A DNA stretch of 64,000 nucleotides from Artocarpus heterophyllus (Eukaryota > Streptophyta > Magnoliopsida > Rosales > Moraceae). Below the pieces are notes generated by a model that did no database searches, was not told where the DNA came from, and saw only the letters and a program-made list of their open reading frames with translations. The stretch spans positions 22,652,239 to 22,716,238 of the forward strand of contig CM046330.1 of assembly GCA_025403435.1 (NCBI GenBank), given 5' to 3'. Below are positions 25,440 through 36,800 of this stretch, piece after piece. Numbering within the stretch: the first letter of the stretch is position 1; every line of letters begins with the position of its first letter. The position numbers and the translations under genes were made by a program.

Positions 25440-25935
25440 ACAGCCATAAATGTGGCTATAAGAGCCATAGCATTCGATGAGTGCATTGAACCAAATGGTG
25501 GTGAAAATAGAAGTCGTGAAGATGGTTGTTAGGACCAATCATTAGGTGAGTAGATCGAACCAAATGATGGTGAAAATAGAAGCCATGAAGATGGTTATTT
25601 GGACCACGTATTGGGCGAGTGCATCGAACCTAATGATGGTAAAAATAGAAGCCATAAAGATGGCTGTTAGGACTAAGCATTGGGCAAACGCATCAAACCT
25701 AATGATAGTGAAGACCCATGAAAGTAGCGTTATGACCAAGCATTGAGTAAGTGCGTCAAACCCAATGATGCTGAAATAGAAACTATGAATTTGGTTGTTC
25801 AGAGTGAGTGCCTTGAACCTAATGACAGTGAAAATAGAAGCCATGAAGATGGCATTAAGCCCAAACAATGGGTGGGTGTGTCGAACCCAATGATGGTGAA
25901 GAGCATGAAAATGACGTTAGGACCAAGCATTAAGT
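25440..25935. repeat. 69-bp minisatellite, about 7 copies
   Basis: Direct tandem repeats containing GAACCAAATGATGGTGAAAA, AGAAGCCATGAAGATGG and GGACCAAGCATTGGG. Copies of the GAACC word start near 25488, 25557, 25626, 25695, 25758, 25815 and 25883. The commonest spacing is 69 bp, a multiple of three, so a long minus-strand frame (25868-25542) shows a 23-residue repeat. That frame is a by-product of the period; no start, domain or promoter supports a gene. Confidence 0.85.
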
Positions 25936-25959
25936 GATTAGGATCATACACATATTAGA

Positions 25960-26732
25960 TGATCACCTGAAAGATTCAATTGGAAACTTGACTAGCGAGA
26001 GTCGATTGGAGATGGTGAGTTTATTAGAGCTGATAATCTACTAGAGACTAGTAGGGCCCAAATGGAATAAATCAGGAAAGGATCATCCTCGGATCCCATG
26101 AAGACCAGATCAATTAAATCTGCAAATAAAGGCAAGATTCACGTTAATTTTGAAGAAGAATCAACCTTAAGCCGAACAAGTAAACAAGCAAATGGGAAAG
26201 TCAACTAAGCATAAATAAAGAAGCTACCCTTTCCTTGGTCAACTCAAAAATCAGTTTTAGAATTAGTCAACGAGGAGGCTAATTTGCCCTCTATAAAATA
26301 GAATTGATCCCACAAATTACACACATTGTACTATAGACATCTCTCTCTCTACTTTCTCGCTCTAAAACCCTTTTTTTCTCTCTCCTAATCTCTATCACCT
26401 TGATAATTATACTATTTCTCTATATAGTGAGACCCCAAGACTTTAAAGGTGATGTAGACTCTACCCTAGAAGTGAACCATTATAAATACGTGTGTTTATT
26501 TATTTTTATCATATTTAATGCTTTGTTATTGTTATAGGTTGACTCAATGCTAAGCGACTAACCCTCACCCAATCAACTTCCAAGAACGGCCATTGACCTC
26601 TAAACAAATCTAATTGTAGAATTTGCAGCCTCCATACATTTTAAAATGTTGTTGGCTAAGCACTTTATTATTTAATTTTTTTATCTATTATTTATTATGT
26701 ACTTATTATCTTTAACCTATCTATTTATTATT
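25960..26732 (+). other. LTR-like promoter stretch, no gene
   Basis: It contains a good TATA box (CTCTATAAAATAG near 26290), then a CT-rich tract (26340-26400) and an intron-like T-rich run ending TTATAG near 26537. This layout is typical of LTR U3-R-U5 or leader regions of plant gypsy elements. The coding relic and minisatellite directly upstream fit a non-autonomous element, but no matching second LTR or inverted TG/CA borders were found. Confidence 0.3.
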
Positions 26733-28896
26733 TGTAACACCCTGAAATTAATTAAGCATGATTAGTATATGAAACAGTGAATTAGTGTACCATAATGTAA
26801 TTTGAACTTAGTTTAACTATTTTATGATATTTTTAAATTGATGTTGCTTTTAATTATTTTTATTTACTTTAAGATTAATCTTAATTATTTTTGTTTGTTA
26901 TTTTGAATTTTGAAACACAATAATTTATCAAATACTAAACATGTCCTTTTGAAACCTATGTGTTGCACATGGTTTTCTTGTTGAAAATCATCTCTCTTTC
27001 TCTCTATTTATTTGCTCTCTCTCCCTCTTTCTTCCCCACTCTCATGCTCTCTCTCTCTCTCGTCTCCCTTCCTCTCTCACGCTGTCTCTCTCTCTTCTCT
27101 CTCTCAAATTTTGATTCAAGAACTTCAAGCCCAAGTCTTCCTCTTGCTTGATTAAAGCTAAGGAACGAGGATTCAAGCTCCAATTTTTCCTCAAAAATGT
27201 CCAATTCAAGGTCAAATTCATTTCTCTAAAACTTTGAAATTTTGTTTTGAGATTTCCATAAATGTTCCAATTCAAGTTTTATGAGCTTAGAAAACCTTAA
27301 ATCTAAGTTAATAGAACTCAAAACATCTATAATCTAGGCTTGGTTTGATGAAAATAGATTTAAATCAAGTTTTCTATTTTTCTCTATTTTTCTCATTTTC
27401 AGATTTCTTTAAAATTTTCTATGCAAATCTTGTTTAAATTAGTTTAAAAGTGTTTTAGTATATTTTTCTATCATCTATGAATGTTTTCTATGCCTAAAAA
27501 CTGAGAAAACGGGTTGGAAATGAAGATTTGAGCTTAGGGAGGCCGAAGCTCGAATATGAAATTTTCATATCTTTCCAATTCGGTAGGCCGGATTCATGAG
27601 TCCGATATGCTGGACTCATCCCTTCAACAGGCCGAACTTGGAAATAGTTAGACAAGCCAGTCTTGGTTTGATAGTAGGCCGAACTGAACAGTTCGGCAGG
27701 CCCGACCAGGGAATCTGGCAGGCCGACCAAGCTTTACAAAAATTTGTTGTTTTTCACCTGTTTTCGCTGTTTTAAACCCAGATTAAGATTTTAACCTTAT
27801 AATATGATTTTAAGACATAAATGGCACACTAGAACACCATGCGAATGCCTAACAACGTAGGATATCTTAAGTTAAATATTGATGAACTTAGTTTATATTT
27901 AGGTTGTTCGTAGTTTCGTGGAGCTAACGTATAATGCAGTAGGACTGTGGTGCTGAGTTGTAGTGCCAGGTATTGAGGTAGGACTTCTACCCTTTTTATT
28001 TGGTAGCCATATTTTTAAATGATTTTTGTCTTGAAATGATTTCTTTCAAAACATTTTCAATAAATGATTGAAAAAGGATTTTTATCAAATGTTTTGATAA
28101 ACAGTTAAATGAAATGATATTTATAATGAACCGCATAATGAATGTAATTGAGGACACCTGGCAATATGGGATTTGAATAATAAAAATAAACACATATAAG
28201 GGCATGATGCCATGTTCAGAGATTGGGTCGTGTAGCGTGCGACCTTGGGGGCAGGTCTTGAAACCCAACTAAGTCACTACAGTAGTGATACATTTGGTTT
28301 GTCCAAGAAAAGATAATATAATCCTTTCTGGATGAACTGTTTTGGTAAGAATAATTCAATTGAAATTATTTATTTAATTCTGTTTTCTAATAAATTTTCT
28401 TGAATATTAAGTTTTATATTCAAATTAAATGTTTTTAGAACCTAGTCCTACTGAGCTATTCGCTCACTTTTTATTTGTTTTCAAACCTTTCTCCTTCTAG
28501 GTGGATACAACTTAGGACCGATTGGGAGTCCACCGATCAGCCTTGCGAGCAGTAGAAGACCCCACATAGGTTATCTATAGCAATAAATTAAGGCATGTAA
28601 CTTTTTAACTTTCTTTTCTTATATTGGACTATGGTTATAAATCTAAATTGTTATCGATACTATGTGCGTGCACAAGTTGTGGGGCCAGTGGGACCCAACA
28701 CGCTTCCTTCTCTCTCTGTATTATTCTATTCTATTTTTCTCTTATCTCTTTTATTATTTCTAATAACCGATTAAAAGTTTTAAATTTAACATATTTTAAT
28801 AAATAATTAATTCCTTAAAATGGAAATTTTAACTAAAATTTACTAAATTGAATTAATTAACCCACCACGTAACCTCTTGTACTTCGGGGTGTGACA
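26733..28896 (+). mobile_element. Solo LTR of a Tekay-type gypsy element
   Basis: The 2164-bp block starts TGTAACACCCTGAA and ends CGGGGTGTGACA. It is flanked by perfect 5-bp target duplications TTATT (26728-26732 and 28897-28901), so it is a solo LTR left by recombination between the two LTRs of an element. It is the plus-strand counterpart of the LTR at 6193-8305: shared blocks include GCGACCTTGGGGGCAGGT (~28240) and CTAGTCCTACTGAGC...GCTC (~28442). The open frames inside are chance. Confidence 0.92.
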
Positions 28897-28904
28897 TTAT
28901 TATA

Positions 28905-29391
28905 TCTTTACATCTATAAAAGCGAGAGTGCAAGTTTTGGTCCCTTTTCAATGAGAGGCAAGCGTAGCTTCCACATTTTTCTTTCTTTTTTTGTTTCTTT
29001 ATTATTATCTTTTTCTTTTCCCTTTCTTGATTCTTTTTATTTCTTTTTCTTTTGTTTTATTTTTTTTAATTTACTCAAATTAAAATATTTGTTGTAATTA
29101 TTATCTTTTAATGTGACCCTCAAGTATATATACCCTTTTTTGTTTTACACCTTTGTTAAAATTATTTTTTTCAAATATGTTTCTATCTAAATATATTTTG
29201 CCTCCAAATCTATTATTTTCTCATTTGTAACTCATAAATAATACACTGTCAAATTTGCTCTAATTTTTTTCAAGTGTCGCCTAATAATAAATTAGAAATA
29301 AAAAAACTTCACTTTAAAGAAAATTTAACATTCATGCATCAAAAATTACCAAATTAAATATACATGTGCATAGCACATGCTTTAAAACTAA
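28905..29391 (+). mobile_element. Small non-autonomous Helitron
   Basis: The 487-bp element begins TCTTTACATCTATAAAAGCG after a host A. It ends with a 7-bp-stem hairpin CATGTGC-ATA-GCACATG (29363-29379), then 8 bases later CTAA (29388-29391), followed by host T (29392). A 5' TC, a 3' hairpin plus CTRR, and insertion between A and T without target duplication are the Helitron hallmarks. There is no Rep/helicase coding. Its 5' end lies 8 bp from the solo LTR. Confidence 0.78.
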
Positions 29392-29392
29392 T

Positions 29393-30587
29393 GTTATAAT
29401 ATGATACTCTGTAGTTTTTTTTTTAATTTCCTATTTGATTTTTTTGGTCTTTTGGTTTATTATTATTGTTGTTGTTGTTGTCATTACCACCACCATCACT
29501 ACCACTAGTACCATCACCACCACCACTACTACTGATGCTGCTGCTCATGGTAGTAGTAGTAGCAGTTCCACTACCACTAGCCCTATTATTTTGAATTTAT
29601 TTTATGTGAATCCTTGAAAAAAAAAATGATAAAAAACCATCTAATAGATTACTGATGTTACTAGCCATGGTGATTTTTATAGTAAAATTCAAAACAATTT
29701 GATATATTATTGATGATATTCTAGTAGATTACTATGTGCCAACTGGTCGGAGAAAATAAGTGTTGTTCGTGAAATAGTCAAAATTATTTAGTAGATTTTT
29801 TTATGAGAAAATTATACCTCATGCGGCCTGTTTTTTACATCTATTTTTGTTTGTCACAGAAAACAGAACTTCAAAAAATTTATGCCACTTTTTTATCCCA
29901 TCTATTTTTTTTTTTTTTCTGATTTCCCTATTCTTTATCTTGTCTCACTCTCTCTACATGTTTCTTACTCTTGCTATCATCCCTATTCCAGTGAGTGAAA
30001 TTTGCCCAAGGTCGTCGCTTGTCGCCGTCGTCGTCCATGGCCAGAGCAGGCACGCATCTAAGTTTAGCCCAGTGGGGGCAGTGCCTCCATTGAAGAAAAA
30101 CAAAAATGTAGTATTAGTTGTCCAAAAACAATATATTTATTTTAGTTCAAAGCAATGTGCCCCTAATGATGGCAGTATTCTGTTAAAACTTTCGCACTTT
30201 TTGTTAGAGACCGCTTCAAGGGCTTTAGTTTTATGCTGCAAAATGAATTATTACACTTCTTTCTCATTTGTATTAGTTAACTTATAACTCAACAATTTTA
30301 TTTACTCCTTTACTCATAATATATATATATATATATATATTTAAATTACTTCTTGTATTTTTTCTAAGTTTTGTACTACTTGATTAATAAATTCTCTCTA
30401 ATTTTATTAAACTTATTAAGAAGATTTAAATTTTTAATTTTTTTAATCATATGTGAATATACAGTTAGGCTATACCTACCATTATAAATACTGTCCTTGA
30501 ATGCGTCCTATTAGATTCAAATCCTAGGTTCGTTACCTATACCGGAGTCTCTTTGAGGTCGTTCTGACTCAAAGTCCATAAGCAAAA
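29393..30587. other. Intergenic stretch with compound microsatellite
   Basis: A trinucleotide repeat block at 29460-29580 alternates ATT/GTT, ACC/ATC, ACT and GTA/GCT units. A TA dinucleotide run is at 30320-30340. No convincing gene was seen; open frames at 29435 and 29847 are low-complexity or lack domains. Confidence 0.55.
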
Positions 30588-31016
30588 ATGGCCAGAGATC
30601 GAAACGCTGCGATGCTACAGAAAGAAGAAAGATATTCAGAAAGAGGTAAGAGAAGAGGAAGAAGAAGAAGAAAATGAAAGAAAATCAGGGAGATTCGCGA
30701 GAAACCTCCGCTTATGATTCTAAAGAATACAGAAGGAAACACGGTAAATAGCGAAGGAAAAAGCAACAAAGTCTCGATTCTAATGGCGAGAGAAGAAAGG
30801 GAAAATCTTAGAGACGATACTAGCAGTAGCGATGAGGATTCGAGCTCGGGCTCTGAGTCCGAGTACATAGATTCCGAGCACAGCAGTTTCGGATTTAAAG
30901 TCAGAGAATTCGGGGTTGGAGGAGAGCGAGAGGAGAAGGAAAAGGAAGGAGAAGAAGAGGAGAAGAGAGGAGGAGGAACAGACGACCAGAGTTCACGTCA
31001 TGGTTGGTTGAGGTGA
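30588..31016 (+). CDS. Possible first exons of an unrecognised acidic Ser/Glu-rich protein
   Basis: ATG at 30588 opens a short frame (MARDRNAAMLQKEERYSER) that runs into a strong donor-like GAG|GTAAGA at 30645/30646. Downstream, the frame 30714-31016 contains a Ser/Asp/Glu run (DTSSSDEDSSSGSESEY at roughly residues 40-56) and a Glu/Lys-rich tail, with a possible donor GAG|GTGAAA near 31010. Base composition changes here to GA-rich and codon-like. I do not recognise a family and see no later exons before the repeats at 31081. It may be a gene fragment, a captured exon or chance in GA-rich DNA. Confidence 0.3.
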
Positions 31017-31080
31017 AATAGGTAACTTGTTTCCTTTGTTCAATGCCCTGTGTAACCTTAACTGCATTAATTTTTTGCAC

Positions 31081-31296
31081 ATATGCTGTTCGAAGAAATT
31101 ACTGATAAGATGTTATCATTTAGTGTTGTAATATGACCAAAACGTGCTTCTTGCTTCTGTATAAAATGCAAAATTAGTTTTTGCATTTTATAATGCAAAA
31201 TATGCTGTTCGAAGAAATTACTGATAAGATGCTATCATTTATCCCTGTAACATGACCAAGACGTGCTTCTTGCTTCTGTATAAAATGCAAAATTAG
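31081..31296. repeat. Imperfect tandem duplication (period 119 bp) with hairpin spacer
   Basis: Copy 31081-31177 recurs at 31200-31296 with about seven differences. The spacer contains a perfect 9-bp-stem hairpin, TTTTGCATT-TTAT-AATGCAAAA (about 31179-31200). No coding was seen. Confidence 0.8.
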
Positions 31297-31672
31297 GTTT
31301 GGCTACCAACTTATTTGTGTTTACTTTCTCTTTAATCGTTGTTTTTGCGTTTACTTTCCCTTTAATCGTTGTTTATTTCATTTTAACTTTTTGAACACCA
31401 TTTTAAAGTTTACCTCCATAGTAGGACGAAAAAGGGATCGTTAAGATCCGATAAAGCCGTTGACAAAGTGTAAGAGAATACAAACTAACACTCGGATTAT
31501 TGGAATAAAAGAACCTTCCATTATTGGAGATGGGCAAGCTTTGTTCAAATCTGTACAACTTTGATCAGTTTGCTTCGTTGTAATATGTTATTTGTTGATA
31601 GGAAAACTTGAAACTCTTCTTGGAAATAAACATAAATCAGTTGTTAGCTGAAAAAAAGTCCCACAACCACAA

Positions 31673-32070
31673 CATGTCCTAGAGGGACATAAAAGATATC
31701 CCAATAAAATTTTCTCAGAGAGACACGAAAAACATCCTAAAGGTACACCAGAAAACGTCCCAAAGGGACACACAGCATGTCCCGGAGAGACTTGGAAAAT
31801 GTTCTGGAGGGACATGTGGCATGTACACGAAGGACACGAAAAATGTCCTAAAAGGACATCAAAAATGTCCCCAAGGGACACTCAAAAATGTCCAGGAGGG
31901 ACATGCTACATGCCTTAGAGGGACACCGAAAAATGTCCTGGAAGGACAAAAAAAACATGTCCTAGAGGGGTACCGAAGAATATTCAACATTGAGGGACAT
32001 GCGACATGTCTTTGAGGGACACAAACAATGTTCCAAAAGGACACACATACATTTCCCAAAGAGACATGCT
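31673..32070. repeat. Minisatellite of ~23-bp palindromic units
   Basis: About 17 degenerate tandem units of 17-32 bp (mostly 22-24) read roughly ATGTCCTAGAGGGACA followed by 6-8 A-rich bases. Each unit contains the inverted pair TGTCC...GGACA around a 3-5-base loop, so the array can fold as a row of small hairpins on either strand. Outlying units occur at ~32496-32560 (CATGTCCTACTGGGACA). Long open frames on both strands across the array (e.g. 31588-31881 and 31859-32110 minus, 31821-32015 plus) come from the periodicity and are not called genes. Confidence 0.85.
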
Positions 32071-33555
32071 CCAAGTTTCTAGTATAAGAACTTTTAATAT
32101 TTTGCGGCATAAATGAAAAATGAGTTTAAAAAAATGTCATTTATGTGAATAATCTTGTTATATTGCTCTTAGTGACTAAGAGAATGCCAATATTATTCAT
32201 TGAACAAGTTTAAATAATTTAGTAGCTTATCAATAATAATCTAGTAGTTTACACTCCAACAATCAACGTCAAAGAAGACCAATGGTGCTAGTTAAAAGAG
32301 TCGAACTAATCCGATAGATTATACCATGTTACTTCTTGTTGATCAATCACCAGGAGTGGCTAATGGTAACTTTTTGTATTCCTCAAGTTTACTCTAAATA
32401 TAAATATAAATAAGGGGTATTCAAAAAATACTATTTTATTACATAATTTCTATTTATGTTACAAAATGTGAAAAGTTCTAGTGTCACAAACTTGGTGCAT
32501 GTCCTACTGGGACAGGTTGTGTGTCCCAACGAGTTATTGTGTCCCATCCAGACATTTTTTGTCATCGCTCTCTCCTTGCTGTCACAAAAAAAAAAAAAAA
32601 GAAAAAAAATCCAAAACAAAACAACCACAACAACAACAATAGTAACAACAATCGGCCCACAAGATCTGGTGGTGGCATTAATGACACTGGTGACCCCGAA
32701 AGGTGGCAAAGGAGTAGGAAGTCACAACAACAAACCGAATTTGGCCACAACAACACTCCTCAACTCAAATATGTGCAGCCACAAGATTCCATCAATGTCT
32801 TCTCCTACTCAAACGAAGTGCAATAGGCGATGACAACGGCATAGGGATGGATCTTGTCCTACGGGCGACATGCGAGGGGCGATGACAATGACACCGAGTC
32901 CAACACGAGATGCTGATGATCAGATCAGGAGCAAGCTTGATCGAAGCAACCTCTTCCCTGACGTGGGTGACAAGCAAATGGGCAACAACGTTGTAGATCT
33001 CAATGGCCAGGTCTAGCCGTGGAGATCTTCTTATGTCGTGTGTTGTCGTGACCATCGATGTTGTTCCAAAAAGCTTGGCTGCCTACAACGCTCATCGTTA
33101 GAGGAGGAGAAGCACCAACGAAACTACTCTCAGAGGAGAGAGAAGAGAAAGAGGAGAGAGGTGACGCGAGAAAAAGGGAGGATTTTTTTTTATTAAAAGT
33201 ATTATGAAAAACAACTGTTAAATGGGTTTTATAGTAAAAGTTTAATGAGATAAAAAAACTGAATGTATAATTCTTTAAACGATAAGAGAACATAAAATAG
33301 ACCTAAAAAAGGACAATGTTAATATCCCTAAAAAAAACACATTTCGAGTGTAAAATACTAAAATCCATAATTCTTTGAATGGTAAGAAGGCAACATAATG
33401 CCACGACAAACATATAACGATTCATCAAACTTAGAACCAAAATCCAAGAACACGCATCATCGTCACCATCATACACATTCCATGAAAAAATTGTTAATCA
33501 CGCATTTCAAAGTATAATCTAAAAGAAACCATCAAAACTGAAGCATTTGACCATT
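32071..33555. other. Intergenic stretch, no supported gene
   Basis: An A-tract at 32584-32625 is followed by CAA/ACA-rich sequence. 33080-33180 is GA-rich on plus (CT-rich on minus) and precedes a short minus-strand open frame near 33090-33000. No domain was recognised. Confidence 0.4.
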
Positions 33556-33560
33556 ATAAC

Positions 33561-33852
33561 TGTGGAGAGTGATGAATAGAATGATTTTCCACTACTCAAA
33601 ATTCTATATAGCAATACATTTATATATAGGAGGCAAAACTGTGTCCTCCTTGAAAAAATCCTAACTCATTAACAGCTAATTATCCTACTCATTTACAGTT
33701 GATTATTCTCATACTAATTTATAGCTAAATTATCCTACCAAATCTCCTAAAAAACTGATCAAATCATTTTACAAATCTTCCTCTCAATCAGGTAGATCAC
33801 AATCAGGAATGTAATTCCACATAATCAGGAAGAAGATTTCTATAATTCCACA
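33561..33852 (-). repeat. 3' LTR of the degenerate copia element
   Basis: A 292-bp copy beginning TGTGGAGAG and ending ATTCCACA on the plus map. It is the partner of 38539-38816. It is directly flanked on the internal side by a polypurine tract on the minus strand (GAGGGGGAG, plus 33853-33861). It carries a short insertion around 33631-33655 that its partner lacks. Confidence 0.9.
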
Positions 33853-33899
33853 CTCCCCCTCAAGCTGGGCAGTCAATGTTTATCATGTCGAGCTTGCTA

Positions 33900-36800
33900 C
33901 ATAGATCTTCGAAGTTCTTCCTAGGTAAGGCCTTGGTGAGAATATCTGCTCTTTGCTGATTAGTGGGAGTGTACTGTAACTTGATAATTCCTTCTTCAAT
34001 CTTCTCTTTGATGAAGTGTCAATCAATCTTTATATGTTTAGTCCTATCATGGTGGACAGGACTCTTTGAATGCTGATTGCTGATTGATTATCACAATATA
34101 TCTTCATAGTCTCTTCAATTGGAATCTTCAATTCCTTGAGCAGCCTTTTGAGCCATATTCCTTCACAAACCCTATGAGCCATTGCTCGAAACTTTGCTTC
34201 TGCACTGCTTCCTAATACCATCAACTATTGCTTGCTGCACCAAGTTACTAAATTTCCCCAAACATAAGAACAGTAACCTGAAGTAAATCGTCTATCAATT
34301 ATAGATCCAGCCCAATCTACATCACTGAATACTTCGACATCCCTTTTTGGTCCTTTCTTAAAATATAATCCTTGACCCGGTGTTAGCTTCCCGTACCTCA
34401 GAATTTTGTTGATTGCTTCCATGTGAACTTCTCTAGGATCATTCATGTACTGACTGACAACGCTTACTGAAAAACCAATATCTGGTCTTGTATGTGACAA
34501 GTATATTAGTTTCCCTACCAAGCGTTGATACCTTCCCTTGTCCACTGGAGCACTTTCTTCCGAGTTACCAAGTTTTGTCACTGAATCCATAGGAGTCTCT
34601 TCCAGTTTGCAGCCAAGTATTCCTATTTCCTTGAGAAGATCAAGTACATACTTTCACTGTGACACTATGATTCCATTCTTTGACTAGGCTACTTCCATTG
34701 CAAGGAAGTATTTGAGATAGCCAAGATCCTTAATCTCAAATTCTTTGGCCAGGACCTTCTTCAGACATTGTATCTCCTCCACATGATCTCCGGTCACTAT
34801 TATGTCATCCACGTAAACTATAAGCACAGCTATCTTCCCAATTTCTGAATGCTTAACAAACAACGTGTGATTAGTCTGACATTGTGTATATCCGTGTTTC
34901 TTCACAACCTAGGTGAATCTTTCGAACCAAACTCTAGGAGATTTTTTGAGACCATATAGGGATTTTCTCAATCTGCAGACCTTATAAGTGTTGAACTTTG
35001 ATTCTAGACCTGGTGGGATGTCCATGTAAACTTCCTCTTCAAGATTCCCATTTAAGAACGCATTCTTGACATCAAGTTGATTGAGAGTCCAGTCAAGATT
35101 TGCTAGCAAGTGAAAGGAGAACTCGAACAGTATTGAGTTTAGCTACTGGTGCAAAGGTTTATTGATAATTAATCCCATATGACTGGGTGAAGCCTTTGGC
35201 AACCAGTCTTGCTTTGTATCTCTCAATGCTCCCATCTTCTTTGTATTTGACTGTGAAAACCCATTTACATCCAACTATTTTCTTCCCGACAGGTAGATCA
35301 GTAATTTCCCATGTGTTGTTCTTCTTAAGGGCACAAATTTCTTCTAAAACTACAGCCTTCCATTTGGGCGACTTTAGTGCTTCTTGTATATTGGCTGGAA
35401 TCTAAACCTTGTCAAGATTTCTCACAAACGCTTGAAAAGCTAGTGATAATCTCTTATATGACACAAAGTTATAAATAGGGTGTTTTGTACATGATCTCAC
35501 CCCTTTACAAAGTGCTATAGGCCAAGCTAAATCATTGTCAGATAACTCATTATGAGAAGGATCAGATTGAGTGTTACCTTGTGCATTGTCCTCAGTTCTT
35601 GGATTTGGTTCTGACTCATGGATTTGCTCAACTGCAGCTTGTTTCCCTACTTCCTTGTAATTGTTTCTTCACCTTGAATAGACACGAAGTTCACCATTGT
35701 GCTCTAGTTGTGATGTATCTACTCGGTTTAAAGGAGTGTCTAGATGGACAACTGTATCTTGTTGAGGAAGAATGGGAGGAAGACTATTTGACTCGACTGT
35801 ATCTTGGACCGGTAGAACAAAGGATGGAATTTGAGACTTGGATTCTGAAGAGAATGGAGAAACTTGAGGTCACACAATTTGTTGTTCGAGAGGACTTTCT
35901 TTTGCCAAATCCCAAAACTGAGATTCGGATGTGTCATGCTCCTCCTGAATGGTTGTTTTGGGATAATAGGGTTGATTTTCAAAAAAGGTGACATCCATGG
36001 AATTGTAGTATTTTCTTGTGACAGGTGAGTAACATTTGTACCCTTGTTGGTGGGATGAATATCCAAGGGAAATGCATTTTAATGCTCTAGGATCAAGTTT
36101 TCGTCGGTTATGTTGATGAACATGAACAAAGGCGGTGCAACCAAAGACTTTTTGGTGGAATGGAGCTGAGAATACGAGTTTGAGGATAGGTTTGTAGTAG
36201 AGTTTGACACGGGGTGCTGTACTTTAAAGTTCGAGATGGCATCTGATTTATTAGATAGGTTGCTGTGAGAATAGAGTCCCTCTAGAAATGTTTAGGAACG
36301 TTTGAAGAGAGAGCTTGAGTGATCGAGCAACTTCTAATAGGCGCCTATTTTTTCTTTCAACTACCCTATTTTGTTGAGGTGTGTTAACACAGGAACTCTG
36401 ATGTACTATACCCTCCTTTGTTAAGTATTCCCCAAGAAGTGAGTGAAAGTACTCTCCAGCATTGTCTGTCCTCAGGATTTGGATTTGAGTTTGAAATTGT
36501 GTTTGGATCATGGAATGGAAATTTTTGAATATCTAACCGGCGTTAGATTTTTCTTTCATAAGGAATACCCATGCGAGTCGAGTATGATCATCAATGAATG
36601 ATATGAACCATCTTGAACCTGTGATATTGTTTATTCTAGATGGTTACCATATGTCACTATAAATCATGGAAAAGGAATGTGATACTTTGTATGGTTGAGG
36701 AGGAAATGTGTTTCGACCATTTTTTGACAATTGACAAATTTCATACTAAAAATTTGACACTTTTTTATTCTTAAATAATGTAGGAAACAACTTTTTGAGA

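Noticed and set aside
25542..25868. Minus-strand frame with a 23-residue hydrophobic repeat that looks like a membrane protein
   Set aside because: It arises from the 69-bp minisatellite read in one frame. The repeats decay at the ends and no gene signals are present.
30490..30535. tRNA-like B-box word (ATTCAAATCCTAGGTTCG)
   Set aside because: No A-box, acceptor stem or cloverleaf could be built around it, and a SINE end was not evident.
31588..32110. Long open frames on both strands with Cys/Pro/Ser-rich repeats
   Set aside because: They coincide with the 23-bp palindromic minisatellite; the periodic sequence keeps several frames open, with no start context, domain or splice support.
32792..33055. 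Minus-strand Arg/His-rich frame preceded by a CT-rich stretch
   Set aside because: No domain recognised, a competing plus-strand frame, and no splice or conservation evidence.
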